A stretch of DNA of 64,000 bases from an uncultured Flavobacteriaceae bacterium. GTDB taxonomy: Bacteria > Bacteroidota > Bacteroidia > Flavobacteriales > Flavobacteriaceae. Both the position numbers and the translations under genes were made by a program. The DNA is taken from positions 62,001-126,000 of the forward strand of contig CANLUS010000005.1 in assembly GCA_947494325.1 (NCBI GenBank), in the 5' to 3' direction. Below the pieces are notes generated by a model. The model was not told the DNA's origin. It saw only the letters and a program-made list of their open reading frames with translations, and did no database searches. Shown here piece after piece: positions 25,419 through 32,698 of this stretch (positions within the stretch are counted from its first letter, which is position 1; the number at the start of each line of letters is the position of its first letter).

Positions 25419-26687
25419 TTATGAATTTATTTTACCATCTGGACCAAATTTTCGATATTTCCCTAGTAATAATAGAGGTATTGATCCGACAATAAATGCA
25501 ATGGCTGCATAGCCTAGTATTTGATCATAGCTTCCAGTAATCGTGAAAGATCGGCTAAATATATATGGACCAAAACCTGCACCCAAGGCGAAGAAACTAT
25601 ATAGCATACCATAGATAGTTGAGTAGTATTTCATTCCGAAATATTTTGATACTAAAAACCCTAGAATATCATATTCTACACCAGCGGCAAAGCCTAAAAT
25701 AGTTATAGCTAATACAGCCATTGAGTAACTTACTTCAGGTTGCATTAAAAGGTAACATGAAATTGCAGGAGCACATAATAAAACAAATGATACGGCCGGC
25801 GCCCAAAATCGGTCAATTAGATAACCTCCAACAATTCGACCAGCAAGCACAGAATAGCCTAAGAAACTAGCCAAAATTACTGCTTGGTTAAAGTCAAATC
25901 CTTTTGAATCAAGCATTTTCTCCAAATTTGGAATGGGACCTCCTACGGCGAAAGAAATTGGAACAAAAGCTAAGGCGAGCAGCCAAAATTTAGAATCTCT
26001 AAAAGCTTCTTTAAGATTCATTCCGTAAACTTCGATTGAAGCAGTTTCTGGAAATTCAGCTTTTAACGCAGCGGCGCGTTTGGCTACTTTTTTATCGTTG
26101 ATATCTCGAAACCACATGAAGGCAACCGGTAAGGCAATGAGCAACGGTAGTGCACCTACACCCAAATAAGCCATTTTCCAACCATAATTCTCAATAAGGT
26201 ATGATGCATATAATTTGGCCCCTGCTCCGAAAAGTCCCGTTCCCATTAACGTGACACCAAGGGCAAGACCGCGATTTTTATGAAACCAATTATTTACTGC
26301 CCTAGTCCAAGTCATAGGTAATGTCCCTGCTCCTGTAATTGAGAGTAAAGCCCAAAGTGCTAGGTACAGGGTTTTATTGCCCGTATTAAACATGAAAGCA
26401 ATAAAGGTGAGTCCAAAAAGAAGCACTGCTAATAAAACTGTTTTACGAGCTCCAAATTTATCAGCAATCAATCCGATTAATGGACTCATAAAAATTGCAG
26501 CAATTGTAAAAATCGGTAGCGCCAACATAACATCATCCATGCCCCAACCGAATTGTTTTGTTAAGGGTATCGCAAAAACGCCAATAGTATAAAAAGGCAA
26601 TGGAGACATACCCAAGCCAATTCCTAGCGCGGAAGATAGCACCACACGCCAACCAAATTTAAATTCTTTAAGGTCCTTAAAATTCAT
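25419..26687 (-). CDS. MFS transporter, oxalate/formate-antiporter-like (OFA/MCT) type
   Basis: 422 residues with about 12 hydrophobic segments. The order GLGMSPLPFYTIGVFAIPL, then GLIADKFGARKTVL (motif A) and TWTRAVNNWFHKNRGLALG, matches the OFA/monocarboxylate branch of MFS, in which mono- and dicarboxylates are exchanged or symported. As first gene of its operon, directly under operator site 4 and divergent from the DUF3598-like gene, it should be induced with the degradative enzymes. Together with the adjacent ACS-type carrier it gives the island two inner-membrane routes, perhaps for two acids. Substrate is unknown. Confidence 0.88.
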   Translation of the reverse strand: MNFKDLKEFKFGWRVVLSSALGIGLGMSPLPFYTIGVFAIPLTKQFGWGMDDVMLALPIFTIAAIFMSPLIGLIADKFGARKTVLLAVLLFGLTFIAFMFNTGNKTLYLALWALLSITGAGTLPMTWTRAVNNWFHKNRGLALGVTLMGTGLFGAGAKLYASYLIENYGWKMAYLGVGALPLLIALPVAFMWFRDINDKKVAKRAAALKAEFPETASIEVYGMNLKEAFRDSKFWLLALAFVPISFAVGGPIPNLEKMLDSKGFDFNQAVILASFLGYSVLAGRIVGGYLIDRFWAPAVSFVLLCAPAISCYLLMQPEVSYSMAVLAITILGFAAGVEYDILGFLVSKYFGMKYYSTIYGMLYSFFALGAGFGPYIFSRSFTITGSYDQILGYAAIAFIVGSIPLLLLGKYRKFGPDGKINS

Positions 26688-26826
26688 AATAATCTAATTT
26701 TATTTTAAATACTATCTCTAATTATACCATTTCTTCAGGTTAATAATCTTTTTTGAATTTAACTTAAGCTGAAAAACACAGTCTTTAATTATTGATAATA
26801 AGCATTTTATCCTTGATTTAATCTTT

Positions 26827-26851
26827 AATAACTCTTTGTTAATGAGTTATT
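26827..26851. repeat. Small inverted repeat in the 26688-26948 intergenic region
   Basis: AATAACTC (26827-26834) and its exact reverse complement GAGTTATT (26844-26851) are separated by nine bases. It lies 18 bp from operator site 4. It may be a leader hairpin for the minus-strand MFS transcript or an extra protein-binding site; its arms differ from the operator half-site. Confidence 0.5.
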
Positions 26852-26868
26852 TTATTTATAAAAATAAT

Positions 26869-26901
26869 GATTAATTATGTTAATTGTTAATTAAATTAAC
26901 T
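26869..26901. promoter_or_regulatory. Double operator between the MFS and DUF3598-like operons (site 4)
   Basis: GATTAAT-N3-GTTAAT (26869-26884) and GTTAAT-N3-ATTAACT (26886-26901) are separated by one T, the same 33-bp arrangement as sites 2 and 3. It ends 47 nt before the DUF3598-like start codon. The right edge runs into TAATTTTA (26901-26908), one base off the Bacteroidota -7 consensus TAnnTTTG. Confidence 0.82.
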
Positions 26902-26948
26902 AATTTTATAAAATCAAAGTAAAAAAATAATCATTTTAATACATATTT

Positions 26949-27467
26949 ATGAATCCGCCTGAATTAAAATTATTTCCCAAGCATGCAGGTATTTGGGAAG
27001 GTACTTACAAAAGAATTGATGCCAATGGTAAATTAGTTGATCAATGGAACAGTCGTTTAACTTGTGCAATGCTTCCAGATAGGAAGTACCACCAAGTAAA
27101 TGAATATACTTGGGATGATGGATTTAAAGAATGTCTTGATTTTGGAATTTGTCCATTTAACGAAAAGAGCGAGTTGATTTTTGAGAATCCTAGACTTTCT
27201 GGGAAAGCATGGGAAACAGGAAGAAGTGTAGTGTTGATTTGGGAATATAAGCATAGACCAGGAATGACTTTGTTTGAGCAAATTGATTTAATAGGTAATG
27301 ATGATCATCGTATTCGCGTTTGGAAATGGTCCGAAGGTGATACATTTAATGGGATAACGATGATAGAAGAGCGCAAGGTTTGTGGTCAAGATGGTATTGA
27401 TCCTCAGTTTTGGATTGACCTTCCAAAAAATAGAACTAACGGTCAAGCGTCAAGATCTGATAGTTAA
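26949..27467 (+). CDS. DUF3598-like lipocalin-type protein
   Basis: 172 residues, no signal peptide. The first third reads FPKHAGIWEGTYKRIDANG and YHQVNEYTWDDGF, the opening pattern of DUF3598 and related calycin proteins known mostly from cyanobacteria and algae. Later strands are FENPRLSGKAWETG, VVLIWEYKHRPGMTLFEQID and DTFNGITMIEERKV. Calycins form an eight-stranded barrel that binds a hydrophobic ligand; CpeS and CpeT bilin lyases share the fold. It is the first gene of the long plus-strand operon under operator site 4, so it is made in step with the enzymes. Binding of the pathway substrate in the cytoplasm is an inference. My family call is from pattern memory, not a search. Confidence 0.68.
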   Translation: MNPPELKLFPKHAGIWEGTYKRIDANGKLVDQWNSRLTCAMLPDRKYHQVNEYTWDDGFKECLDFGICPFNEKSELIFENPRLSGKAWETGRSVVLIWEYKHRPGMTLFEQIDLIGNDDHRIRVWKWSEGDTFNGITMIEERKVCGQDGIDPQFWIDLPKNRTNGQASRSDS

Positions 27468-27510
27468 AATTGAAGATTAAAATCAAAATTTAAAAAAAAC
27501 ACATCTCAAT

Positions 27511-28779
27511 ATGGGAATGACCATTACAGAAAAGATTATGGCCCGCAGTAGCGGTAGAGATAAAGTAGTACCCGGAGAACTCGTTTGGACAGATATAGAA
27601 TCTGTAATGACAATGGATTTTTTGGGTAAGCAATGTTTCGATAAATTCAGATCACTCGGAAAAACGGAGGTGTTTGATAAAAATAAAGTTATCTGTGTTT
27701 CCGATCATTTAGTGCCTCCACCAACCCAAAAGTTTGCAAATATGTTAAATGAGTGGCGCGAGGTTGTTAAACAGCATGACATTACTAATTTCTATGACTT
27801 AGGACGTCAAGGAATAGCGCACCAGATAATGGTTGAACAAGGGCATGTCTTACCAGGTACGATAAGTATTGGTACAGATTCTCATGCGAATACCTATGGT
27901 GCAGTTGGTGCCGTTGGTAATGCCATTGGAGTGACAGATGCCGCAGTAGCCATGGCAACTGGAAAAGCGTGGTTTAGAATTCCTAAAACTGTAAAATTTA
28001 ATATTACTGGTAAATGGCAACCGTGGGTGATGGCGAAAGATTTAAGCTTGCACATTATGGGTATGATGCATTGGAATGGACATTTATTATACAAATCATT
28101 AGAGTTCACCGGGCCTGCTATAAGTAGTTTGAGTATGGCAGGTCGTATGACTCTGTGTAATATGACAGTAGATTTAGGTGCTAAAAATGGGATCGTCGCC
28201 CCAGATGTGGTCACAGAAAGATATCTACGTAATCGAACGAATGAAAAATGGGATTTTGTAACGAGTGATAACGACGCTAACTATGATATGGTGTATGACA
28301 TTGATATTTCGGATTTAGCACCAACCATAGCATTACCAGGAAAATTAGATAACACTGTTACTGTTGATAAATTAATAGGAACAAAATTTAATAAAGCTTT
28401 TGTAGGCACTTGTACTAATGGTAGATTAGAAGATATTGCTACAATGGCTGAGATTATGAAAGATAAGCAAGTACATAGAGATGTGAATATGATTTTGGTA
28501 CCTGCCAGTCAGACGGTTTATTTAGAAGCTTTGCAAGCCGGTCATTTAGAAACATTAATTAAAGCAGGTGTTGCGATTGATACACCGAGTTGCGCCTCTT
28601 GTGCAGGATTGCATACAGGGGTTGCTGGTGACGGAGATATCGTTTTGAGTGCCGGAAATAGAAATATGACAGGTCGTATGGGAAGTCGTGAAGCTAAAGT
28701 CTATTTAACATCACCTTCTGTAGTCGCCGCATCAGCAATACGAGGCGAAATTACAGATCCAAGGACATTTGATATTTAG
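27511..28779 (+). CDS. Aconitase-family hydratase large subunit (LeuC-like), copy 2
   Basis: 422 residues. The 4Fe-4S ligands are Cys301 (VGTCTNGRLED), Cys361 and Cys364 (PSCASCAGLHTG). The substrate motif GTDSHANTYGAV is at residues 121-132. It differs clearly from copy 1 (for example SHTPTYGALNAFACG there, SHANTYGAVGAVGNA here), so the pairs probably act on different diacids. The gene is followed after 2 nt by a flavoprotein gene, which separates it from its presumed small subunit at 30139. Downstream HpcH/HpaI aldolase suggests a CoA-independent route: hydrate an alkyl-maleate, then retro-aldol cleave the alkylated malate, as in dimethylmaleate breakdown of nicotinate fermenters. The substrate remains inferred. 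Confidence 0.9.
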   Translation: MGMTITEKIMARSSGRDKVVPGELVWTDIESVMTMDFLGKQCFDKFRSLGKTEVFDKNKVICVSDHLVPPPTQKFANMLNEWREVVKQHDITNFYDLGRQGIAHQIMVEQGHVLPGTISIGTDSHANTYGAVGAVGNAIGVTDAAVAMATGKAWFRIPKTVKFNITGKWQPWVMAKDLSLHIMGMMHWNGHLLYKSLEFTGPAISSLSMAGRMTLCNMTVDLGAKNGIVAPDVVTERYLRNRTNEKWDFVTSDNDANYDMVYDIDISDLAPTIALPGKLDNTVTVDKLIGTKFNKAFVGTCTNGRLEDIATMAEIMKDKQVHRDVNMILVPASQTVYLEALQAGHLETLIKAGVAIDTPSCASCAGLHTGVAGDGDIVLSAGNRNMTGRMGSREAKVYLTSPSVVAASAIRGEITDPRTFDI

Positions 28780-28781
28780 AA

Positions 28782-30128
28782 ATGGAAAGAAGAACCTTCA
28801 TACGAAATTCTGCAATGGCGAGTGCGGCTTTGGGTTTGTTGCCTTTTTCATGTGCAAAGACGGCTCCAAATACAGAGTATCTCATTTTGGGAGGGGGTCT
28901 TTCAGGCCTATATCTGGCACATCTGTTAGATAAAGCAGGGAAAGACTATTTAGTTCTTGAGGGTAGTAAGAGAATAGGAGGGAGAATGTTTTCAAGAGAC
29001 GATATTGGTCGCGAAGTTGGAGGTAGAGGAATCGGTGATAAGTATACAGAGGTAATGAAGTTAGTAACAGAGTTCAAAACCGAAATGATAGATATTACCG
29101 ACTATATGCGATCACCTACAGCGACTTATGTAGATGGGAAATTATATGGCAAATGGCCAGATCCAACAACAAATCCTGCATATTTACAGTTTGCTGCTTT
29201 TGGGAAATCTTTGCAATTAACAGCACTAGATCAGTGGTATCAAAAACCAGCCTTAGATGAAGTTTATAGCGAATTGTTAAAACGTAATGGACTTACGGAA
29301 GAGCAAATCGATTTGGCGAATATTAGCGCAAACTATAACGATATAAGAAATACTTCTGCAATCAATGCCTACCATAGCTCAGCATTTCGCAAGTTTAATG
29401 GTTCTGAGCGAATTTTAAATTTTAAAGGCGGTTCAAAACATTTTATCAATTCCATTGCGTCTAGTTTAAAAAATGCCGTTTTAACCAATAAAATGGTAAC
29501 ATCAATTCATGATGATCAAAAAAAGGTCACAGTGAGTTGTGCTGATGGATCCAAGTATACAGCTAAAAAAGTGGTTGCTACCTTGCCATTTACCACATTA
29601 CGCGATGTTGATATGAATGGAACCTTTAATAGTAATCAGAAAAAAGCTATTGAACAATTAGATTATACAAGCATTACACAAATACATTTACAACATAAAG
29701 AAGCTTTTTGGGAAGAAGATGAGATGCCCCTAGATATGTGGACTGATACCCCATTGGAACGTATTATGAATATGAGTTCTTCACGAACCGAAAAAGAAAT
29801 AGCCTGTTGGGTGAATGGAACAGGAACTGCGTTTTTTGATAAAATGTCTGAGAAAGAAATAGCTGAGTATACAATAAAAAAAATAAACGAAATCCGACCG
29901 TCAACCGTTGGAAAAATTGAATATCTCGGGCAGCAAAATTGGGGAAAATACCCTTTTAATAAAGGGGCTTATGTTGAATTTGGTGTTGGTCAAGCCGCAT
30001 GGTTTGAAGATATGATAAAACCTGCTGGAAATATGCATTTTGCAGGTGAACATACGGCTCATGAAAGCAGAGGTATGGAAGCAGCAGCAGAATCTGCTCA
30101 AAGAGTATATAAAGAATTAATAAACTAA
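28782..30128 (+). CDS. FAD-dependent amine-oxidase-family flavoprotein, exported
   Basis: 448 residues. The N-terminus ERRTFIRNSAMASAALG looks like a twin-arginine signal and ends near FSC, a possible lipobox. FAD-binding motifs follow: EYLILGGGLSGLYLAHLLDKAG, then EGSKRIGGRMFS, and the C-terminal GNMHFAGEHTAHESRGMEAA that contacts the flavin. This is the monoamine oxidase / protoporphyrinogen oxidase superfamily, which oxidises C-N or C-C bonds with oxygen. Export through Tat would place the folded flavoenzyme in the periplasm or on a membrane. It sits between the large and small hydratase subunit genes, 2 and 10 nt away. An oxidative first attack on the imported compound is plausible but unproved. 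Confidence 0.85.
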   Translation: MERRTFIRNSAMASAALGLLPFSCAKTAPNTEYLILGGGLSGLYLAHLLDKAGKDYLVLEGSKRIGGRMFSRDDIGREVGGRGIGDKYTEVMKLVTEFKTEMIDITDYMRSPTATYVDGKLYGKWPDPTTNPAYLQFAAFGKSLQLTALDQWYQKPALDEVYSELLKRNGLTEEQIDLANISANYNDIRNTSAINAYHSSAFRKFNGSERILNFKGGSKHFINSIASSLKNAVLTNKMVTSIHDDQKKVTVSCADGSKYTAKKVVATLPFTTLRDVDMNGTFNSNQKKAIEQLDYTSITQIHLQHKEAFWEEDEMPLDMWTDTPLERIMNMSSSRTEKEIACWVNGTGTAFFDKMSEKEIAEYTIKKINEIRPSTVGKIEYLGQQNWGKYPFNKGAYVEFGVGQAAWFEDMIKPAGNMHFAGEHTAHESRGMEAAAESAQRVYKELIN

Positions 30129-30138
30129 ATTAGTCAAA

Positions 30139-30666
30139 ATGATAAAAGGAAAATGTTGGGTCGCAGACGACTACGTCATGGCGTACGATATTATAATATC
30201 AGAATACTGGACTTCACCGATTGATCCTGCCGAGAATAGTAAAATGGTGATGGCCGGTGTGAAAGAAGAATTTAATAAGGAAAATGCATTTAAAGACAAT
30301 GACTTTACGTTCATTGTAGCAAATCACAATTTCGCTGGAGGTGGAAAATCTATTGAACATGTAATTACAGGGCTTATGGGAGCCGGAATTAAAGCTGTTT
30401 TTGCTACAAGTTTTGCACGACTTCAGTTTCGTAACGCGATTAATTACGGTCTTCCATTTGTAACATCAGATGATGATATACATTTGGGTTGTGAAACCGG
30501 TGATGAATTAGAATATGATGCAGATAAGGGCATAATTAAAAATATGACAAAAGGTACGGAGTTTACTTCTATTCCAGCGGCTCCTTTTGTTTCAGAAGTT
30601 GCTGCATCTGGTGGTTTGATGAATTTTGTTCGCAATAAAATTGCTAAAGGCGAACCAATTAAATAA
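30139..30666 (+). CDS. Aconitase-family hydratase small subunit (LeuD-like), copy 2, altered loop
   Basis: 175 residues of the swivel-domain type: FTFIVANHNFAGGGKSIEH, then IKAVFATSFARLQFRNAINYGLP and a C-terminal ASGGLMNFVR. The loop that recognises substrate in the family normally reads [11 protein letters not shown] (as in copy 1). Here residues 64-74 are NFAGGGKSIEH, lacking the Cys, the paired Ser and the Arg. The loop change suggests a different diacid, perhaps with a longer or uncharged side group. It should pair with the large subunit at 27511 although a flavoprotein gene lies between them. The downstream aldolase starts 3 nt later. Confidence 0.82.
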   Translation: MIKGKCWVADDYVMAYDIIISEYWTSPIDPAENSKMVMAGVKEEFNKENAFKDNDFTFIVANHNFAGGGKSIEHVITGLMGAGIKAVFATSFARLQFRNAINYGLPFVTSDDDIHLGCETGDELEYDADKGIIKNMTKGTEFTSIPAAPFVSEVAASGGLMNFVRNKIAKGEPIK

Positions 30667-30669
30667 ATA

Positions 30670-31431
30670 ATGAAAGAAAATCAATTAAAGAAAAGAATTA
30701 ATGAAGGAAAAGTGGGTTTTGGACTCATTTCACCTACCGTAGACCCAACTATATGTGAATATGTAGGTTTAGCAGGAATGGATTTCTATATGATCGATGC
30801 AGAGCATGGAGCCATTACTGCCTCCGACGTAACCAATATGGTACGTGCTTGTGAGTTGAGAAAAACCACGCCACTTGCTAGAATTAGAAGTGTAGATCCT
30901 AAATTAATATTACAATATATGGATGCCGGTGTAATGGGTGTAATGATGCCTACAGTTGATACCGTTGAGGACGTCAAAGCTTTAGTACAGGCGATTAAAT
31001 ATCCGCCTATTGGTAAACGAGGCTTGGGACCTGTTCGGGCAGCAGATTATATGCAAGGAGCAATGACCCAAGAAGAGTATGTACATTTTGCGAATTCTCA
31101 GACGTTGGTAATGCCGCAAATAGAGAGCATGGAATGCGTTCGAAACTTGCCAGATTTATGTAAGATTGATGGTGTTGATGGTTTCATCATTGGACCAAGA
31201 GATTTGGCAATGTCAATGGGGTTTTATGATGGCCCTGGTCATCCAGAAGTGAAAGAAGTTTTAGATCAAATTTTTAAAACAATTTTAGATGCTGGGAAAT
31301 GGTATGGAACAGTAGCGGGAAATGCCGATCAGGCAACTGCTTTAATCGAGAAAGGAGCTTCGTTTGTCATGAACTCTGTTCAAGGCATGATAAAAAAATC
31401 TGCATCAGCATTTTTAAAAGCAAGAGACTAA
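30670..31431 (+). CDS. HpcH/HpaI-type aldolase/lyase
   Basis: 253 residues, the usual length of class II HpcH/HpaI aldolases (2,4-dihydroxyhept-2-ene-1,7-dioate aldolase, 2-keto-3-deoxy acid and dimethylmalate-type lyases). Visible features: MIDAEHGA with His46 as likely base, LARIR with Arg71, PQIES with metal ligand Glu152, and the second ligand loop IIGPRDLAMSMG with Asp178. The family makes or cleaves a C-C bond next to a pyruvate enolate held on Mg or Mn. Following the second hydratase it should split a hydrated diacid to pyruvate plus a second product without CoA. Pyruvate can go to AceE/AceF. Confidence 0.92.
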   Translation: MKENQLKKRINEGKVGFGLISPTVDPTICEYVGLAGMDFYMIDAEHGAITASDVTNMVRACELRKTTPLARIRSVDPKLILQYMDAGVMGVMMPTVDTVEDVKALVQAIKYPPIGKRGLGPVRAADYMQGAMTQEEYVHFANSQTLVMPQIESMECVRNLPDLCKIDGVDGFIIGPRDLAMSMGFYDGPGHPEVKEVLDQIFKTILDAGKWYGTVAGNADQATALIEKGASFVMNSVQGMIKKSASAFLKARD

Positions 31432-31455
31432 ACAAAAAATATAAAATTAATTCTA

Positions 31456-31767
31456 ATGGCAGCACTAGTCGTATTATTCAATTTAAAAGATCCATCATCA
31501 AAAATAGCATATGAAGCATGGGCAAAAGAAACGGATGTTCCTACCGCTTCTAAAATGAGTTGTGTTGATGATTTCAAAGTTTTTAGATTAGGAACCGTTA
31601 TGGGTACCAATAACCCTTCACCTTACCAATATTGCGAAGTTTTACAGATCAATGATATGAATAAATTGGGCGAAGAAGCAAGTTCAGAAGCGATGCAAAA
31701 AGTAGCTGCTCAGTTTCAATCTTTTGCTGATAATCCGATGTTTATTATTTCAGAACAAATTGCCTAG
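31456..31767 (+). CDS. HapK/RedY-like small protein
   Basis: 103 residues with the dimeric alpha/beta-barrel pattern LVVLFNLKDPSSKIAYEAWAK, then TDVPTASKMSCVDDFKVFRL, YQYCEVLQINDMNK and a C-terminal AAQFQSFADNPMFI. I recognise this as the RedY/HapK type. Those proteins occur in prodiginine (tripyrrole pigment) clusters of Streptomyces and Hahella and adopt a ferredoxin-like dimer with unclear chemistry. No prodigiosin biosynthetic genes are present here, so a role with a pyrrole-like catabolic intermediate is inferred. The gene lies 24 nt after the aldolase and 9 nt before the SDR. Other monooxygenase or muconolactone-isomerase-like barrels remain possible. Confidence 0.72.
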   Translation: MAALVVLFNLKDPSSKIAYEAWAKETDVPTASKMSCVDDFKVFRLGTVMGTNNPSPYQYCEVLQINDMNKLGEEASSEAMQKVAAQFQSFADNPMFIISEQIA

Positions 31768-31776
31768 AATATTAGT

Positions 31777-32610
31777 ATGTATAATTTAAAAGGAAAAACA
31801 GCAATAGTCACGGGCTCCGGTCGAATTGATGGTATTGGCGAAGCCATTATCTTAAAACTAGCAGAACAAGGTTGTAATGTTGTTGTCACAGATATTGGCA
31901 TCAGCAAAGGCGCACAATTTAGTGAAGAGCATATTGGTACCACTGCCGATATGGAAACTATTGTTAAAAAAGCGAAGGACAAAGGTGTAAATGCCATGGC
32001 TATTGTGTGCGATATTCGTTTCGAAGATCAAGTCATTGATCTCATAAATGAAACGAAAGAGGCTTTTGGTAGTGTAGATATTATGGTGAATAATGCGGGT
32101 GTAGGCTATATCATGGAACCTTTTACTGAATTTAAAGAAGAAAGCTGGGATGCAGTGTTAGATGTGAATCTAAAAGGAGCCTTTTTATGTTCGAAACATG
32201 CGGCCGCAGCAATGATTGCTCAAAACAGTGGCGGCGCAATTATAAATATTGCAAGTCAGGCGGCTAAATCAGGTTTTCCATATGCAGCCGCATACACAGC
32301 TTCAAAACACGGTATGATTGGATTGACTCGGTCGAATGCGGTTGAACTGGGCGCGCATAAGATTCGCGTAAATGCAGTGTGTCCAAACCATATTACAACA
32401 GGTTTAGGGCATTGGCAGAATAAATTTTTTAGCGAAAAAACAGGTCAAAATTATGACACTTACTTGCAAGCCATCGTAGACAAAAACCCATTAAAAAGAA
32501 CAGGGCTTGTAGAAGATATTGCAAAAGCAGTGGCTTTTTTGGCTTCAGATCAGGCAGATTATATCACAGGAGAAGCAATGAATGTGAGCGGTGGTGAAGA
32601 ATATCACTAG
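31777..32610 (+). CDS. Short-chain dehydrogenase/reductase
   Basis: 277 residues of the classical SDR type. The coenzyme loop is TGSGRIDGIGEAI, NNAG is at 105-108, and the catalytic Ser160, Tyr173 and Lys177 are in NIASQAAKSG and YTASKHG. The C-terminal FLASDQADYITGEAMNVSGG is standard. The acidic residue after the second strand (VVTDIG, Asp39) favours NAD over NADP. The reaction is alcohol to ketone or the reverse on an unknown intermediate. It has an 88-nt gap to the next gene (32611-32698), which holds no clear gene; a -7-like TTAATTTG lies there and may be a weak internal promoter. Confidence 0.93.
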   Translation: MYNLKGKTAIVTGSGRIDGIGEAIILKLAEQGCNVVVTDIGISKGAQFSEEHIGTTADMETIVKKAKDKGVNAMAIVCDIRFEDQVIDLINETKEAFGSVDIMVNNAGVGYIMEPFTEFKEESWDAVLDVNLKGAFLCSKHAAAAMIAQNSGGAIINIASQAAKSGFPYAAAYTASKHGMIGLTRSNAVELGAHKIRVNAVCPNHITTGLGHWQNKFFSEKTGQNYDTYLQAIVDKNPLKRTGLVEDIAKAVAFLASDQADYITGEAMNVSGGEEYH

Positions 32611-32698
32611 AGCGTATCGACATAAAAATGAGGACCAAGTTCGAAATACATATGAAGTTAATTTGAAGATTGACAGTTTTACGAGAATTTAAAATAGT

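Noticed and set aside
31456-31767. A prodigiosin-type biosynthetic cluster
   Set aside because: Only the HapK/RedY-like gene is present. No bipyrrole or monopyrrole synthesis, condensing enzyme or carrier-protein genes were seen.
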